64,000 nt of DNA, from NCBI RefSeq assembly GCF_902713425.1, contig NC_081245.1, positions 4,267,108 to 4,331,107 of the forward strand, read 5' to 3'. The notes under the pieces were generated by a model, which ran no database searches, had not been told where the DNA came from, and saw nothing but the letters and a program-made list of their open reading frames with translations. The stretch's first letter is position 1, and every line of letters starts with the position of its first letter. Positions 10,082 through 19,993 of this stretch are shown here, one piece after another. Source of the DNA: Acipenser ruthenus (lineage: Eukaryota > Chordata > Actinopteri > Acipenseriformes > Acipenseridae). The position numbers and the translations under genes were made by a program.

Positions 10082-10204
10082 GTAAGGCAAGTTCATAGAA
10101 TTTAAGGAATAGATTGTAACTGATTGTATTTTATGTTGTTTTTTGTTAGGATATTAGTTCAGAAGACAATACTGGATAATCCTTGTGAAAGAGAAGATTC
10201 AACG

Positions 10205-11341
10205 ATGGAGCCTGTCCATATTAAAGAGGAGAGTCCTGTATTAGAATCGGTCCATATTAAACAGGAGAGCCTTGTACTAGAATCAGCCCATATTAAACAG
10301 GAGAGTCCTGCACTAGAATCAGTCCATATTAAAGAGGAGAGTCCTGCACTAGAATCAGTCCATATTAAAGAGGAGAGTCCTGTACTAGAATCAGTCCATA
10401 TTAAAGAGGAGAGTCCTGCACTAGAATCAGTCCATATTAAAGAGGAGAGTCCTGTACTAGAATCAGTCTGTATTAAAGAGGAGAGTCCTGTACTAGAATC
10501 AGTCCATATTAAAGAAGAGAGTCCTGTACTAGAATCAGTCCATATTAAAGAAGAGAGTCCTGTACTAGAATCAGTCCATATTAAAGAGGAGAGTCCTGTA
10601 CTAGAATCAGTCTGTATTAAAGAGGAGAGTCCTGTACTAGAATCAGTCCATATTAACGACGAGAGTCATGTAATAGAATTAGTCCACATTAAAGAGGAGC
10701 TTCCTGAACTAGACCCTGTCCATGTTGAAGAGGAGGGTAACCATTTTAAAACAAGCAGCTTGCAGGGCTCTCTGTCCTGTATAGAATGTGGAAAGAGTTT
10801 CAATAGATTAGGACATCTTAAAGACCACCAGCTAATCCACACTGGAGAGAAACAACAAGTCTGTGCTGACTGTGGGAAGAGTTTCAGTCAGTTAAAAAAC
10901 CTGAAAAGACACCAGCGAATTCACAGTGGAGAGAAACCGCATGTCTGTGATGACTGTGGGAAGAGTTTCAGTCAGTCTGGCAACTTGAAAAAACACCAGC
11001 GAATTCACACTGGAGAGAAACCAATTGCCTGTGCTGACTGTGGGAAGAATTTCAGAGATTTACAAAACTTGAAGCTTCACCAGCGAATCCACACTGGAGA
11101 GAAACCGTATGCCTGTGCTGACTGTGGGAAGAGTTTCAGTCAGTCGAGAACTCTAAGAAACCACCAGTTAATTCACACAGGAGAGAATCCACATCACTGC
11201 AATGACTGTGGGAAGAGTTTCAGATGGATATACAGCTTGAAAAGGCACCAGCGATTCCACACAGGAGAGAAACCACACTACTGGAGTCCAGTTCTCTTAA
11301 AAGACACAAATGCAAGTTGTGAAAGTTTAGGCAGAATGTGA
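10205..11341 (+). CDS. C2H2 zinc-finger protein, copy 2 (6 fingers)
   Basis: Final exon from the acceptor at 10149. The safe start is MEPVHIKEE at 10205, and the frame is open upstream to the acceptor (see exon 2). There are twelve typical [12 protein letters not shown] repeats, then two divergent ones (VHINDESHVIEL and VHIKEELPELDP) and a spacer ending in KTSSLQGSL. Six complete fingers follow (from SCIECGKSF to [16 protein letters not shown]) with TGEKP-type linkers. The normal last finger ([10 protein letters not shown] in copies 4-6) has been deleted and shifted, leaving [15 protein letters not shown] at the C-terminus. It is expected to be a nuclear DNA-binding regulator; target unknown. 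It has the fewest fingers in the array. Confidence 0.85.
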   Translation: MEPVHIKEESPVLESVHIKQESLVLESAHIKQESPALESVHIKEESPALESVHIKEESPVLESVHIKEESPALESVHIKEESPVLESVCIKEESPVLESVHIKEESPVLESVHIKEESPVLESVHIKEESPVLESVCIKEESPVLESVHINDESHVIELVHIKEELPELDPVHVEEEGNHFKTSSLQGSLSCIECGKSFNRLGHLKDHQLIHTGEKQQVCADCGKSFSQLKNLKRHQRIHSGEKPHVCDDCGKSFSQSGNLKKHQRIHTGEKPIACADCGKNFRDLQNLKLHQRIHTGEKPYACADCGKSFSQSRTLRNHQLIHTGENPHHCNDCGKSFRWIYSLKRHQRFHTGEKPHYWSPVLLKDTNASCESLGRM

Positions 11342-11727
11342 GTGTGTGTTCATTCACCCGCACTCAGAAATTCCAGTCTTTTTAAACAGCAGCTTAATAT
11401 AAGAACTGTGAGAACTCTGGTGAGGGAGGAATTCATATTTGTAATTGAATGGTCTTTGTAAAATGACATTTGAAATCTTAAACTATGAGGCTTAAGATGC
11501 TGTGATGTTAATTAAGTGTGTCTTCCCCCAGCCTTCTCCCATAACATTTGAGATCTTCTTCAAAGGACTGGATATTAGTAACAGAGGGTCATAAAGATTT
11601 AAATTGGTTTCAGTTCAGATTACCTGCCAGTCTGGTCTAAACAAACAGAGCTGATTCCTGTCTGTTAATTAAGAATGTCTGTCTGAAAACTAGTGTACAA
11701 TTTTCTTCTTATAAAGGGTTAAGAATT

Positions 11728-11741
11728 GCGACACCTGGTGG
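11728..11741 (-). promoter_or_regulatory. CTCF-like motif, 3' flank of copy 2
   Basis: CCACCAGGTGTCGC on the minus strand. A SINE has inserted only a few bases away. Confidence 0.4.
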
Positions 11742-11745
11742 ATAC

Positions 11746-11972
11746 AGTGTGGAGTAGTGGTTAAGGCTCTGGACTCTTGACCAGAGGGTCTTGGGTTCAA
11801 TCCCAGGTGGGGGTCACTGCTGCTGTACCCTTGAGTAAGGTACTTTACCTAGATTGCTCCAGTAAAAACCCAACTGTATAAATGGGGAATTGTATGTAAA
11901 TATAATGTGATATCTTGTAACAATTGTAAGTCGCCCTGGATAAGGGCGTCTGCTAAGAAATAAATAATAATA
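11746..11972 (+). mobile_element. tRNA-derived SINE, family A, with empty site in paralogues
   Basis: A full copy inserted in 'ggtggatac|gaggtgcc', with a short target duplication 'atac' (11742-11745 and 11973-11976). The uninterrupted site is seen at about 146-165 and 5113-5132, so this insertion came after the units duplicated. Confidence 0.9.
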
Positions 11973-12439
11973 ATACGAGGTGCCATGACTTTCAATCCAA
12001 GAAATGAATTGTTACCTGAAACATGGAACGTTTAAGTGAATAGAAATTCCTAATGTCCTTTACGAGGGTGTATGTTTAAGACTCTGTGTTTTAGATTTAC
12101 TCAAACTATCAGATTGAAACGTAACAAATAAGTAATAAATGATTTCAATTGGTTTTAGAATCATTTTAATAACATCTCGTGTTTTAATGAAGTTGAAAGT
12201 AAAAATTATTCTTACATTGTTTTGCATTAATTGTATAATGTGTTTAACACGTCTGAAACTGTCATTTAGTTCGGAGAATGAAATTGATATTTTTATCCTT
12301 CTATGATCAATATAGCTAGCTGGCACAAAATGTTCTATTGTTTTGTTCTATAAATATTACGAATCCTGTTCCCTCTGTCTCTCTCCATGGAGGAGGGTCG
12401 CTCCCTGTGTTAATAACACACATTGCTTGTGTAAAAGGA

Positions 12440-13170
12440 AGCGTCATTCAAACTTTGTAAGCCAATGAAAGGACTGATTTCGGTCAGGGATTACAAGTGA
12501 TTGGATCACCAAAGTAAACTCCTCTTTGGGCGCTGTATTTAAATCAAAACATGCATGAACCCGTTCTCTTGGATTCAGACTCATCTCGCCATGAAGTAAC
12601 CATTGAGCCTTCGCTTGCAATGGGGACCCATTCAAGCATCGTACGTATCTTCATCCTGAAGAAGACTCCTCGCCGCTACATCCTGCAACTCTACATGTTA
12701 CAAAGAAGACAACTGCATTCCAACAAGGACCATGTCTCCAGAATAAGTGTTACGATTCAAAGACTTTGAGATTCAAATAAAATACTGTGTGTAGAAAGAT
12801 CTACATGCAAGCCAGAAGTAAAAACATTGAATACAGAGTAACACTTTGTGAGATTAAAAACACAGGCGATTCTACTCTGAACAATTGAAAGAAGATAAGA
12901 CTTTAACTGAACTGGTGCTATTGTGTGCATTTGAAAACAATGTGAACGTCTGAACCATTTAAACATTGATTGAGTTTATCTACAAGTTCTGAAGTAACTC
13001 TAGATTACAACTTAGTGCTAAATGCAATTGAAGCTGCTTCTGAACTGAACTTTTATGTACACATATGGAAGCCTGCATGCTCATGAAAATATGTGTTTTA
13101 ATGTTTTATTCCAGCTATTCTAGGTTCTATATTCTTTTTACTTTTGTTAGCCTTAATAAATGTAATAGTT
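12440..13170 (+). promoter_or_regulatory. Unit 3' segment with TATA/CCAAT promoter and downstream AATAAA
   Basis: CCAAT (12462-12466), ATTGG (12500-12504) and a TATA-like TATTTAAAT (12536-12544) are followed by about 600 bp with no conserved long reading frame and then AATAAA near 13155. Homologous segments lie on the minus strand in units 5, 6 and 7. Those also carry CCGGAAGTG and CTTCCTG (ETS-type) sites between the CCAAT boxes, which are deleted here. It could be a noncoding RNA gene or the end repeat of an old retroelement. I do not recognise it. Confidence 0.4.
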
Positions 13171-13400
13171 TTTATGTGTTGAGTGCCTTTTTGCCTGTTA
13201 TGAGTACTAAGTAAGCATTTATGATTGGTTTGAGATCCTGAAATTTATAATCTATGAACTTTTAAAGTTAGTTTATTGATTTAGTTACTTAACTGGTTAA
13301 CGTCTCGATATTGAAACTGAAAAGCATATTTTTTATAACTGAGCCTCACATTTTTTCTATTCTTTTCATAGTTCTTTTGATATAGCAGGGCAGCAGTGTG
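13003..13400. repeat. Segment directly duplicated at about 15665-16060
   Basis: Both copies run from 'gattacaacttagtgctaaatgc' through 'tgttatgagtactaagtaagc' to 'ttttgatata..agggcagcagtgtgg', including the start of a SINE. This is a local duplication of about 0.5 kb (with its SINE) spaced about 2.66 kb apart. Confidence 0.85.
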
Positions 13401-13607
13401 GAATAGTGGGTAGGGCTCTGGACTCTTGACCGGAGGGTCGTGGGTTCGATCCCAGGTGGGAGACACTGCTGCTGTACCCTTGACTAGATTGCTCCAGTAA
13501 AAACCCAACTGTATAAATGGGTAATTGTATGCACAAATAATGTGATATCTTGTAACAATTGTAAGTCGCCCTGGATAAGGGCGTCTGCTAAGAAATAAAT
13601 AATAATA
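13389..13607 (+). mobile_element. tRNA-derived SINE, family A
   Basis: Near full length, ending 'gcgtctgctaagaaataaataataat'. Its 5' junction is shared with the SINE at 16052, so one insertion was duplicated with its flank. Confidence 0.9.
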
Positions 13608-13609
13608 TA

Positions 13610-14539
13610 GTTCAAAAATCGAATAATGGAATTATAAATATAATTCTATAAGAAATAAGACATTTTAAAGGACTAAAACCCTATTTTTTATATTTAAATA
13701 TTAATCACGTACTGGAGGTGTAATCCTGTATATTAAGACAGTAATATTAACTAATATGTTTGTATATTACCAACATAGCAGGGGGTGGCCTAGGATATTG
13801 AGGTATTAATGATAAATATTATTATATCTTCATAAATATGCACAACAACAGGCACCCTGAAGGACCATATTGCATTCATAATTCAGGTCACAACGTGGAA
13901 TTGAAAAAAAGCCAAAATACTTTTTAGGGCAAAAAATGTTTTTCTTTTATGAAATATCCTTACGCCAATAAAGGGACCGAAAAAGTAGTCCCGGTTATGA
14001 AGCTGAACTAAACACTAAGTCAATCTGAGTAAATGTATTTAATTGAAACATTAAAGCTGCAGAGACAGGCAGACATATCCCCACAATCCTGTTCAGTTTG
14101 ACGCTACAATATAATCCCCCCTTCTTGGTGTCTGTGTTAGTTTACTACATTCTAAAAAGAGTTTACAATACAATAAAGCCAGTAATTTAAGCAATGTTCT
14201 GCCAGCCTGGAACTAGAATGGGGAATGTAAACTAACTGGAAAGTCATCAATCTAGTTTCTGATGAACTGGTTCTGCACAGAAAGCTGAACTCTGGTAGAA
14301 TGTAGCAAACATTCACTCAGGAATAATATTGTAGTTTCTGTAGAAGCTCTTATCCAATTGTAGATTCGGTGGTTTCCCACGATTGATTAGACTGAAACAA
14401 AAATACTGTTAAAATGAGTCTAGTGGAACAATGTATTAAACACGCACCCATGCAATCGTATTGACTGTGAAACTGCACACAGATTTGTTACACCGGCGCT
14501 GTGTCGTTTTCCTGCAGCCAGTACTTGCGTGGAGGCATG
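13610..14539. other. Upstream region of copy 3, no gene seen
   Basis: AT-rich sequence is repeated in inverted orientation near 31150-31600 and 52690-52980 ('ggcctaggatattgaggtatt'). The part 14150-14540 is shared with 29200-29580 and 41900-42300. This is duplicated unit sequence without coding potential that I can support. Confidence 0.55.
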
Positions 14540-14553
14540 GCGCCATCTACTGG
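14540..14553 (-). promoter_or_regulatory. CTCF consensus motif upstream of copy 3
   Basis: The minus strand reads CCAGTAGATGGCGC, a full match to CCASYAGRKGGCRS. It lies about 0.45 kb before the CCAAT promoter and points away from the gene. Confidence 0.55.
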
Positions 14554-14873
14554 AAGAAGTGAAAATAGCAGGGAGGGGTCGTCTCATTTCAATGGGAGAG
14601 AGAGTATTGTCTCCAAACGGTATCTGGAGAGTTAATATTCGAATTTAAATGAATATATTAACTAATGTGTTTATATTATATACGACAGTGATATAAAATA
14701 TTATTAGCCATGTGTAACTTTATAAATGACCCAACATTTCCCTGTCATTTTATTAACTGACTGATCAGCTGGTAACTTTTATCAGTTTTTTATATAATTA
14801 ATAAAACAATTGTGTGTTTTTTTTAAATACATAAATTAATCTCATGTTTTCGTATATATATTACCACATATTA

Positions 14874-14875
<2 letters not shown>

Positions 14876-14930
<55 letters not shown>
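14876..14930. repeat. (TTA)n microsatellite upstream of exon 1, copy 3
   Basis: About 18 units at the conserved place before exon 1. Confidence 0.95.
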
Positions 14931-14984
14931 GAGTACGCGAGTATATAATGCGCCTGTTTTCATGATTATACGGCAAACTGCCAC

Positions 14985-15166
14985 AGAGCTGATCCCCTAT
15001 TGGTTAACAGCGTGCAAACGCGTCCAATCATCGGAGAAATCCTTGTTTCAGAGAGACCTCGCAGCCAATGGCATGCGAGAGAGGGGGCGGGTTTGTTTTC
15101 GCTTCGGCCCCTCACAATATTTTTCCCTGAAGGAGAGAGAGGAGGCTGGAGTGGCTGAATTAACGA
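14985..15166 (+). promoter_or_regulatory. Promoter and exon 1 of ZNF copy 3
   Basis: CCAAT elements lie at 14999-15003 (inverted), 15024-15028 and 15065-15069, with a GC box GGGGGCGGG at 15083-15091. The purine-rich exon ends at acga|gtaagt (15166/15167). No TATA box. Confidence 0.7.
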
Positions 15167-15482
15167 GTAAGTTTTAAAATTTAAATTAATTAGATTTAAT
15201 TTATTACCCGCTACAGAGACTTACATTTGATTAGTTGTAGTGAAAACAGTTTGTTTCATGTAAAAAATTAAAGAGGGTCTTTTTTTTTACGTGTTTGAAA
15301 ATAATAATTTAATATACACACACACAGGCCCACCGAGAGGCTGGGGAGATTTCGGCGGCACGCTACCCCTCTCAAACAAACAAACAAACAAACAAATAAA
15401 TAATAAATTCTGGTAAATTAATACCGAACATTTAAACATTTTTAAAAGCTCAAGACCTGCACGTGATGGTGTAAAAATATAT

Positions 15483-15517
15483 CTATATTTTTAAATATAT
15501 ATATAATAATAATAATA

Positions 15518-15586
<69 letters not shown>

Positions 15587-15625
15587 TACAAATAAAATAT
15601 ATCTAATAATATATATATATATGAC
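15483..15625. repeat. (TA)n and (ATAA)n low-complexity tract
   Basis: An AT/TA dinucleotide run with AAT and AATA interruptions. It interrupts the intron 1 block right before the duplicated segment at 15665. Confidence 0.95.
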
Positions 15626-16051
15626 ATTTTCAATATGTTTCTTTGAAATAGTTTGTTTATATAATAGATTACAACTTAGTGCTAAATGCAATTGAAACTG
15701 CTTCTGAACTGAACTTTTATGTACACATATGGAAGCCTGCATGCTCATGAAAATATGTGTTTTAATGTTTTATTCCTGCTATTCTAGGTTCTATATTCTT
15801 TTTACTTTTGTTAGCCTTAATAAATGTAATAGTTTTTATGTGTTGAGTGCCTTTTTGCCTGTTATGAGTACTAAGTAAGCATTTATGATTGGTTTGAGAT
15901 CCTGAAACTTATAATATATGAACTTTTAAAGTTAGTTTATTGATTTAGTTACTTAACTGGTTAACGTCTCGATATTGAAACTGAAAGGCATATTTTTTAT
16001 AACTGAGCCTCACATTTTTTCTATTCTTTTCATAGTTATTTTGATATACCA

Positions 16052-16212
16052 GGGCAGCAGTGTGGAGTAGTGGTTAGGGCTCTGAACTCTTGACCGGAGG
16101 GTCATGGTTCAATCCCAGGTGGGGGGGGACACTGCTGCTGTACCCTTGAGCAAGGTACTTTACCTAGATTGCTCCAGTATAAAAAAACACTGTAATTATA
16201 TGTAAGAATTTT
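16052..16212 (+). mobile_element. tRNA-derived SINE, family A, 3' part lost
   Basis: The head and body are present to 'gattgctccagta', then the sequence becomes unrelated and the L2-like tail is missing. It is a duplicate of the SINE at 13389. Confidence 0.85.
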
Positions 16213-16670
16213 TAAAAAAAAGTATTTTCTTTTTGTATGGGCTCTGTGTCAGTTTGTACATTTTTAGCTTAATTTAATGCGTGGCTGACATTGAACATCC
16301 CTGAAGCGAGAATACTAACGGTGACACAGAGGGCATTTTTCATTTATAAATTTCCTTTGTTTCTTACGACAGTGATTTCAAAGCAGAATGAAGGAAAATG
16401 AATGCAAACGAAAGCGCGACACTTTGACAAGCGTCTCGGAAACTGTACAGTGCCTCCCCCTTTTGTTGCATAAATTAGCAAGCTAAAAAAAAATCTTCGA
16501 AAAGTGAAAGGTCACCTTAAATTTGGGCCAATGTGGTTTTCAATTGGAATGGGCACAAGAACTAAGTTTTTTCAGTGCATGAGAGGAGGGCTCATTTTTA
16601 AGAAAAAAATGCACATGATCAACTTATTATTATTATTATTATTATTATTTATTTCTTAGCAGACACCCTT

Positions 16671-16900
16671 ATTATTATTAGTTATTTAGCTGACACCTTT
16701 ATCCAAGGCGACTTACAGAGACTAGGTTGTGTGAACTATGCATCAGCTGCATTCACTTACAATTACGTCTCACCCGAAAGACGGAGCACAAGGAGGTTAA
16801 GTGACTTGCTCAGGGTCACACAATAAGTCAGTGGCTGAGGTGGGATTTGAACCAGGGACCTCCTGGTTACAAGCCCCTTTCTTTAACCACACAGCCTCAG
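16671..16900 (-). mobile_element. Family B SINE nested in an L2-type 3' tail
   Basis: A full family B SINE on the minus strand splits a tail reading 'tttcttagcagacaccctt' (left) and 'cccttatccagggcgactta' (right), duplicating about 'ccctta'. So family B was active after this family A or L2 insertion. Confidence 0.85.
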
Positions 16901-17269
16901 CCCTTATCCAGGGCGACTTACAGTCGTAAACACTAAGGTGGCGTTAGGCTTAGGGTTAGGCTTATTTTGTGTTACACACATATCAATCATCATTACCCAG
17001 TAGGCTAACTACTGCCCAGAAGTAATCTTTTCAAAAAGGTAAAAGTAAAATTGTTACCTGCGGTTTGGAGCTAATCACTGTTGTCAGTCTTCAGGATCGC
17101 TGGAGTTAACTGCCTGTGTACCTTTTAAGCTGTTGTAATGTTGTCCGATAATCCAATTCTTTGATTTGTGTGCTTTCTCCTCTCTTAATATAGACCCAGG
17201 GGTTGAAATAGTCAGTGTTGATGTGGTGCAGAGGAGGCCACATCAATGAACTGTTGCTGTTGCTTTAAG

Positions 17270-17341
17270 GTGCCTGTTTACCTGGGAAGAAACAAGACTG
17301 CCAGAGCCGTGCTGCAGATATCCTGCTGACAATCCCTGAAG
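17270..17341 (+). other. Possible extra untranslated exon, copy 3
   Basis: A pyrimidine-rich acceptor (ttgctgttgctttaag) precedes 'gtgcctgtttacctggg', and a strong donor-like 'ccctgaa|gtgagt' follows. No frame continues into exon 2, so if real it is 5' UTR. It has no counterpart in other units. Weak support. Confidence 0.2.
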
Positions 17342-17649
17342 TGAGTTTCTTATTCTTTTACTCTTCAGTCCTGATTCAGCTTCACTGCTCTGTGTTTGAT
17401 TGTGTGTTTCTGGTCGTATCGGTTTATTTAATACTGAACACAAGTCTGATCTAAGCTATCAAACTTTTCAACAATAACCTTTGTCTTCTGTGAAAGAAAT
17501 GCTGTCATTTTCTAAGCAGTATTCCTGAGGCTCTTCTGCTTGAGTGGTTACTGTGTGGGTGCTTTTTATACATGTTTGAATATTTCTCTGTTTAGAACTG
17601 TCTTTGTTTCTGTGATTTTTGGTCCGTCTCTCCTTCCTCCTTGTTATAG

Positions 17650-17716
17650 AAAATCTCCTTCATCTCACTCAGTACAGCACATTTGTGAACATGGTAATGA
17701 ATGGAGTCTGGAGTTG
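17650..17716 (+). other. Exon 2 of ZNF copy 3
   Basis: The acceptor ttgttatag ends at 17649. The donor is either ATG|GTAATG (exon end 17693) or GTTG|GTAAGG (exon end 17716). With the second, ATG at 17701 joins exon 3 (from 17784) in frame and gives MESGVGLVQKTKLDDPC before the repeats. With the first, a stop follows at once because exon 3 starts one base shorter than in copies 4-7. Confidence 0.55.
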
Positions 17717-17836
17717 GTAAGGCAAGTTCATAGAATTTAAGAAGGGATTGTAACTGATTGTATTTTATGTTGTTTTTTGTTAGGGTTAGTTCAGAAGACA
17801 AAACTGGATGATCCTTGTGAAAGAGAAGATTCAACG

Positions 17837-19363
17837 ATGGAGCCTGTCCATATTAAAGAGGAGAGTCCTGTACTGGAATCAGTCCATATTAAAGAGGAGA
17901 GTCCTGTATTAGAATCAGTCCATATTAAAGAGGAGAGTCCTGTACTAGAAACAGTCCATGTTAAAGAGGAGAGTCCTGTACTAGAATCAGTCCATATTAA
18001 AGAGGAGAGTCCTGCACTAGAATCAGTCCATATTAAAGAGGAGAGTCCTGTACTAGAAACAGTCCATATTAAAGAGGAGAGTCCTGTACTAGAAACAGTC
18101 CATGTTAAAGAGGAGAGTCCTGCACTAGAATCAGTCCATATTAAAGAGGAGAGTCCTGTACTAGAATCAGTCCATATTAAAGAGGAGAGTCCTGCACTAG
18201 AATCAGTCCATATTAAAGAGGAGAGTCCTGCACTAGAATCAGTCCATATTAAAGAGGAGAGTCCTGTACTAGAAACAGTCCATATTAAAGAGGAGAGTCC
18301 TGTACTAGAATCAGTCCATATTAAAGAGGAGAGTCCTGTACTAGAAACAGTCCATGTTAAAGAGGAGAGTCCTGTACTAGAATCAGTCCATATTAAAGAG
18401 GAGAGTCCTGTACTAGAATCAGTGCATATTAAAGAGGAGCTTCCTGAACTAGACCCTGTCCATGTTAAAGAGGAGGGTAACCATTTTAAAACAAGTGGCT
18501 TGCAGGACTCTCTGTCCTGTACAGAATGTGGAAAGAGTTTCAGTCACTTAAAAAAACTGAAACTTCACCAGCGAATCCACACTGGAGAGAAACGACACAT
18601 TTGTGCTGACTGTGGGAAGAGTTTCAGTCAGTCAAGCCATTTGAAAATGCATCAACTAATTCACACAGGAGAGAAACCGCATGTCTGTGCTGACTGTGGG
18701 AAGAGTTTCAGCCTGTCAGGCAATTTGAAAATGCACCAGCGAATTCACACTGGAGAGAAACCACATGTGTGTGCTGACTGTGGGAAGAGTTTCAGGAGAT
18801 TAGGATCTCTGAAAGACCACCAGCTTATTCACACTGGAGAGAATCCATATGTCTGTTGTGACTGTGGGAAAAGTTTCAGCCAGTCAAGCAACTTAAAAAT
18901 GCATCAGCGAATCCACAGAGGAGAGAAACCACATGTCTGTGCTGACTGTGGGAAGAGTTTCTGTCAGTCAGGCAATTTGAAAATACACCAACGAATTCAC
19001 ACTGGAGAGAAACCAAATGTGTGTGCTGACTGTGGGAAGAGTTTCGGGACTTTAGCAAATCTTAAAGATCACCAGCAAATTCACACTGGAGAGAAACCAA
19101 ATGTGTGTTGTGACTGTGGGAAGAGTTTCAGCCTGTTAAGCAATTTGAAAATGCACCAGCGAATTCACACAGGAGAGAAACCACATGGCTGTGCTGACTG
19201 TGGGAAGAGTTTTAGGACATTGGGACATCTTAAAGACCACCAGCGAATTCACACAGGAGAGAAACCACATGTCTGTGCTGACTGTGGGAAGAGTTTTAGG
19301 ACATTGGGACATCTTAAAGACCACCAGCGAATTCACACTGGAGAGAAACCACATCTCTGCTGA
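17837..19363 (+). CDS. C2H2 zinc-finger protein, copy 3 (10 fingers)
   Basis: Final exon from the acceptor at 17783, with MEPVHIKEE at 17837 as the safe start. Sixteen typical [13 protein letters not shown] repeats are followed by VHIKEELPELDP and the spacer KTSGLQDSL. Ten complete fingers come next with TGEKP-type linkers. Fingers 9 and 10 are almost identical (both SFRTLGHLKDH), so an 84-bp unit was duplicated very recently. The frame ends at HLC-stop, where the sequence changes abruptly to unrelated DNA. The usual last finger and the 3' flank shared by other copies are missing, which suggests the 3' end was lost at the array turn-round point. Expected nuclear DNA-binding regulator; target unknown. 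Confidence 0.88.
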   Translation: MEPVHIKEESPVLESVHIKEESPVLESVHIKEESPVLETVHVKEESPVLESVHIKEESPALESVHIKEESPVLETVHIKEESPVLETVHVKEESPALESVHIKEESPVLESVHIKEESPALESVHIKEESPALESVHIKEESPVLETVHIKEESPVLESVHIKEESPVLETVHVKEESPVLESVHIKEESPVLESVHIKEELPELDPVHVKEEGNHFKTSGLQDSLSCTECGKSFSHLKKLKLHQRIHTGEKRHICADCGKSFSQSSHLKMHQLIHTGEKPHVCADCGKSFSLSGNLKMHQRIHTGEKPHVCADCGKSFRRLGSLKDHQLIHTGENPYVCCDCGKSFSQSSNLKMHQRIHRGEKPHVCADCGKSFCQSGNLKIHQRIHTGEKPNVCADCGKSFGTLANLKDHQQIHTGEKPNVCCDCGKSFSLLSNLKMHQRIHTGEKPHGCADCGKSFRTLGHLKDHQRIHTGEKPHVCADCGKSFRTLGHLKDHQRIHTGEKPHLC

Positions 19364-19696
19364 CTAGAGCTTCATGAAATGATTATTAATGTAATCGATT
19401 AATCTATCAACTCTTGCTTCGATTAATCAATTATTTGGATAAACACCAACACATCACCAAATAGCAAGTTGAACCATTTTTAACATCCTAAACAAGAGTC
19501 CTAAACAAGTCACGCAGTGATTTCCTTTCGCTATTCACAGTGAACAATGTAAAACCAAAAATAAATGTGTGCGTTTTTAATTGGTATTTAGTCGTAAAAT
19601 TGATACTTTTATTGCATTCGGTACTTACCACCTCTGGATGCTTTACATTACATTGATCAGCGTTTCAATACATACCCTTTACAGTAAAAATAAATG

Positions 19697-19698
<2 letters not shown>

Positions 19699-19770
<72 letters not shown>
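19699..19770. repeat. (TA)n microsatellite
   Basis: An uninterrupted run of about 36 TA units, followed by TGTGTG. Likely to form cruciforms or break easily; it lies at the array turn-round. Confidence 0.95.
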
Positions 19771-19778
<8 letters not shown>

Positions 19779-19948
19779 TTATGTATTCACGCTGTAACTC
19801 AGTTATCATTTGTAATTATATTGAAGTGATGGTTGTTTTGACGTTAATGTACTTTTATAAGGAGGGGGTGAACAGCAGCAGACTGACTTGGTGTTTACAA
19901 ACTGAACGCAGGCGTCACACATGGAACGTGGTTGTCTTAAGCATGTTT

Positions 19949-19993
19949 GAAGGGAGAGGGAGAGGGAGAGGGAGAGGGAGAGGGAGAGGGAGA
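19949..19993. repeat. (GGGAGA)n purine tract
   Basis: Seven GGGAGA-like units and then a G8 run. The strand asymmetry gives triplex or G-quadruplex potential. Confidence 0.9.

Noticed and set aside
15491-15748. Frames rich in IYIYIY, LLLLL or IIIII over TA and TAA tracts (also 5725, 19581, 46144, 49924)
   Set aside because: Microsatellite translations.
17837-18430. Calling the IKEESP repeat a canonical phosphorylation-dependent SUMO motif
   Set aside because: That motif needs two residues between the glutamate and SP; here SP follows directly, so only the plain SUMO consensus can be claimed.
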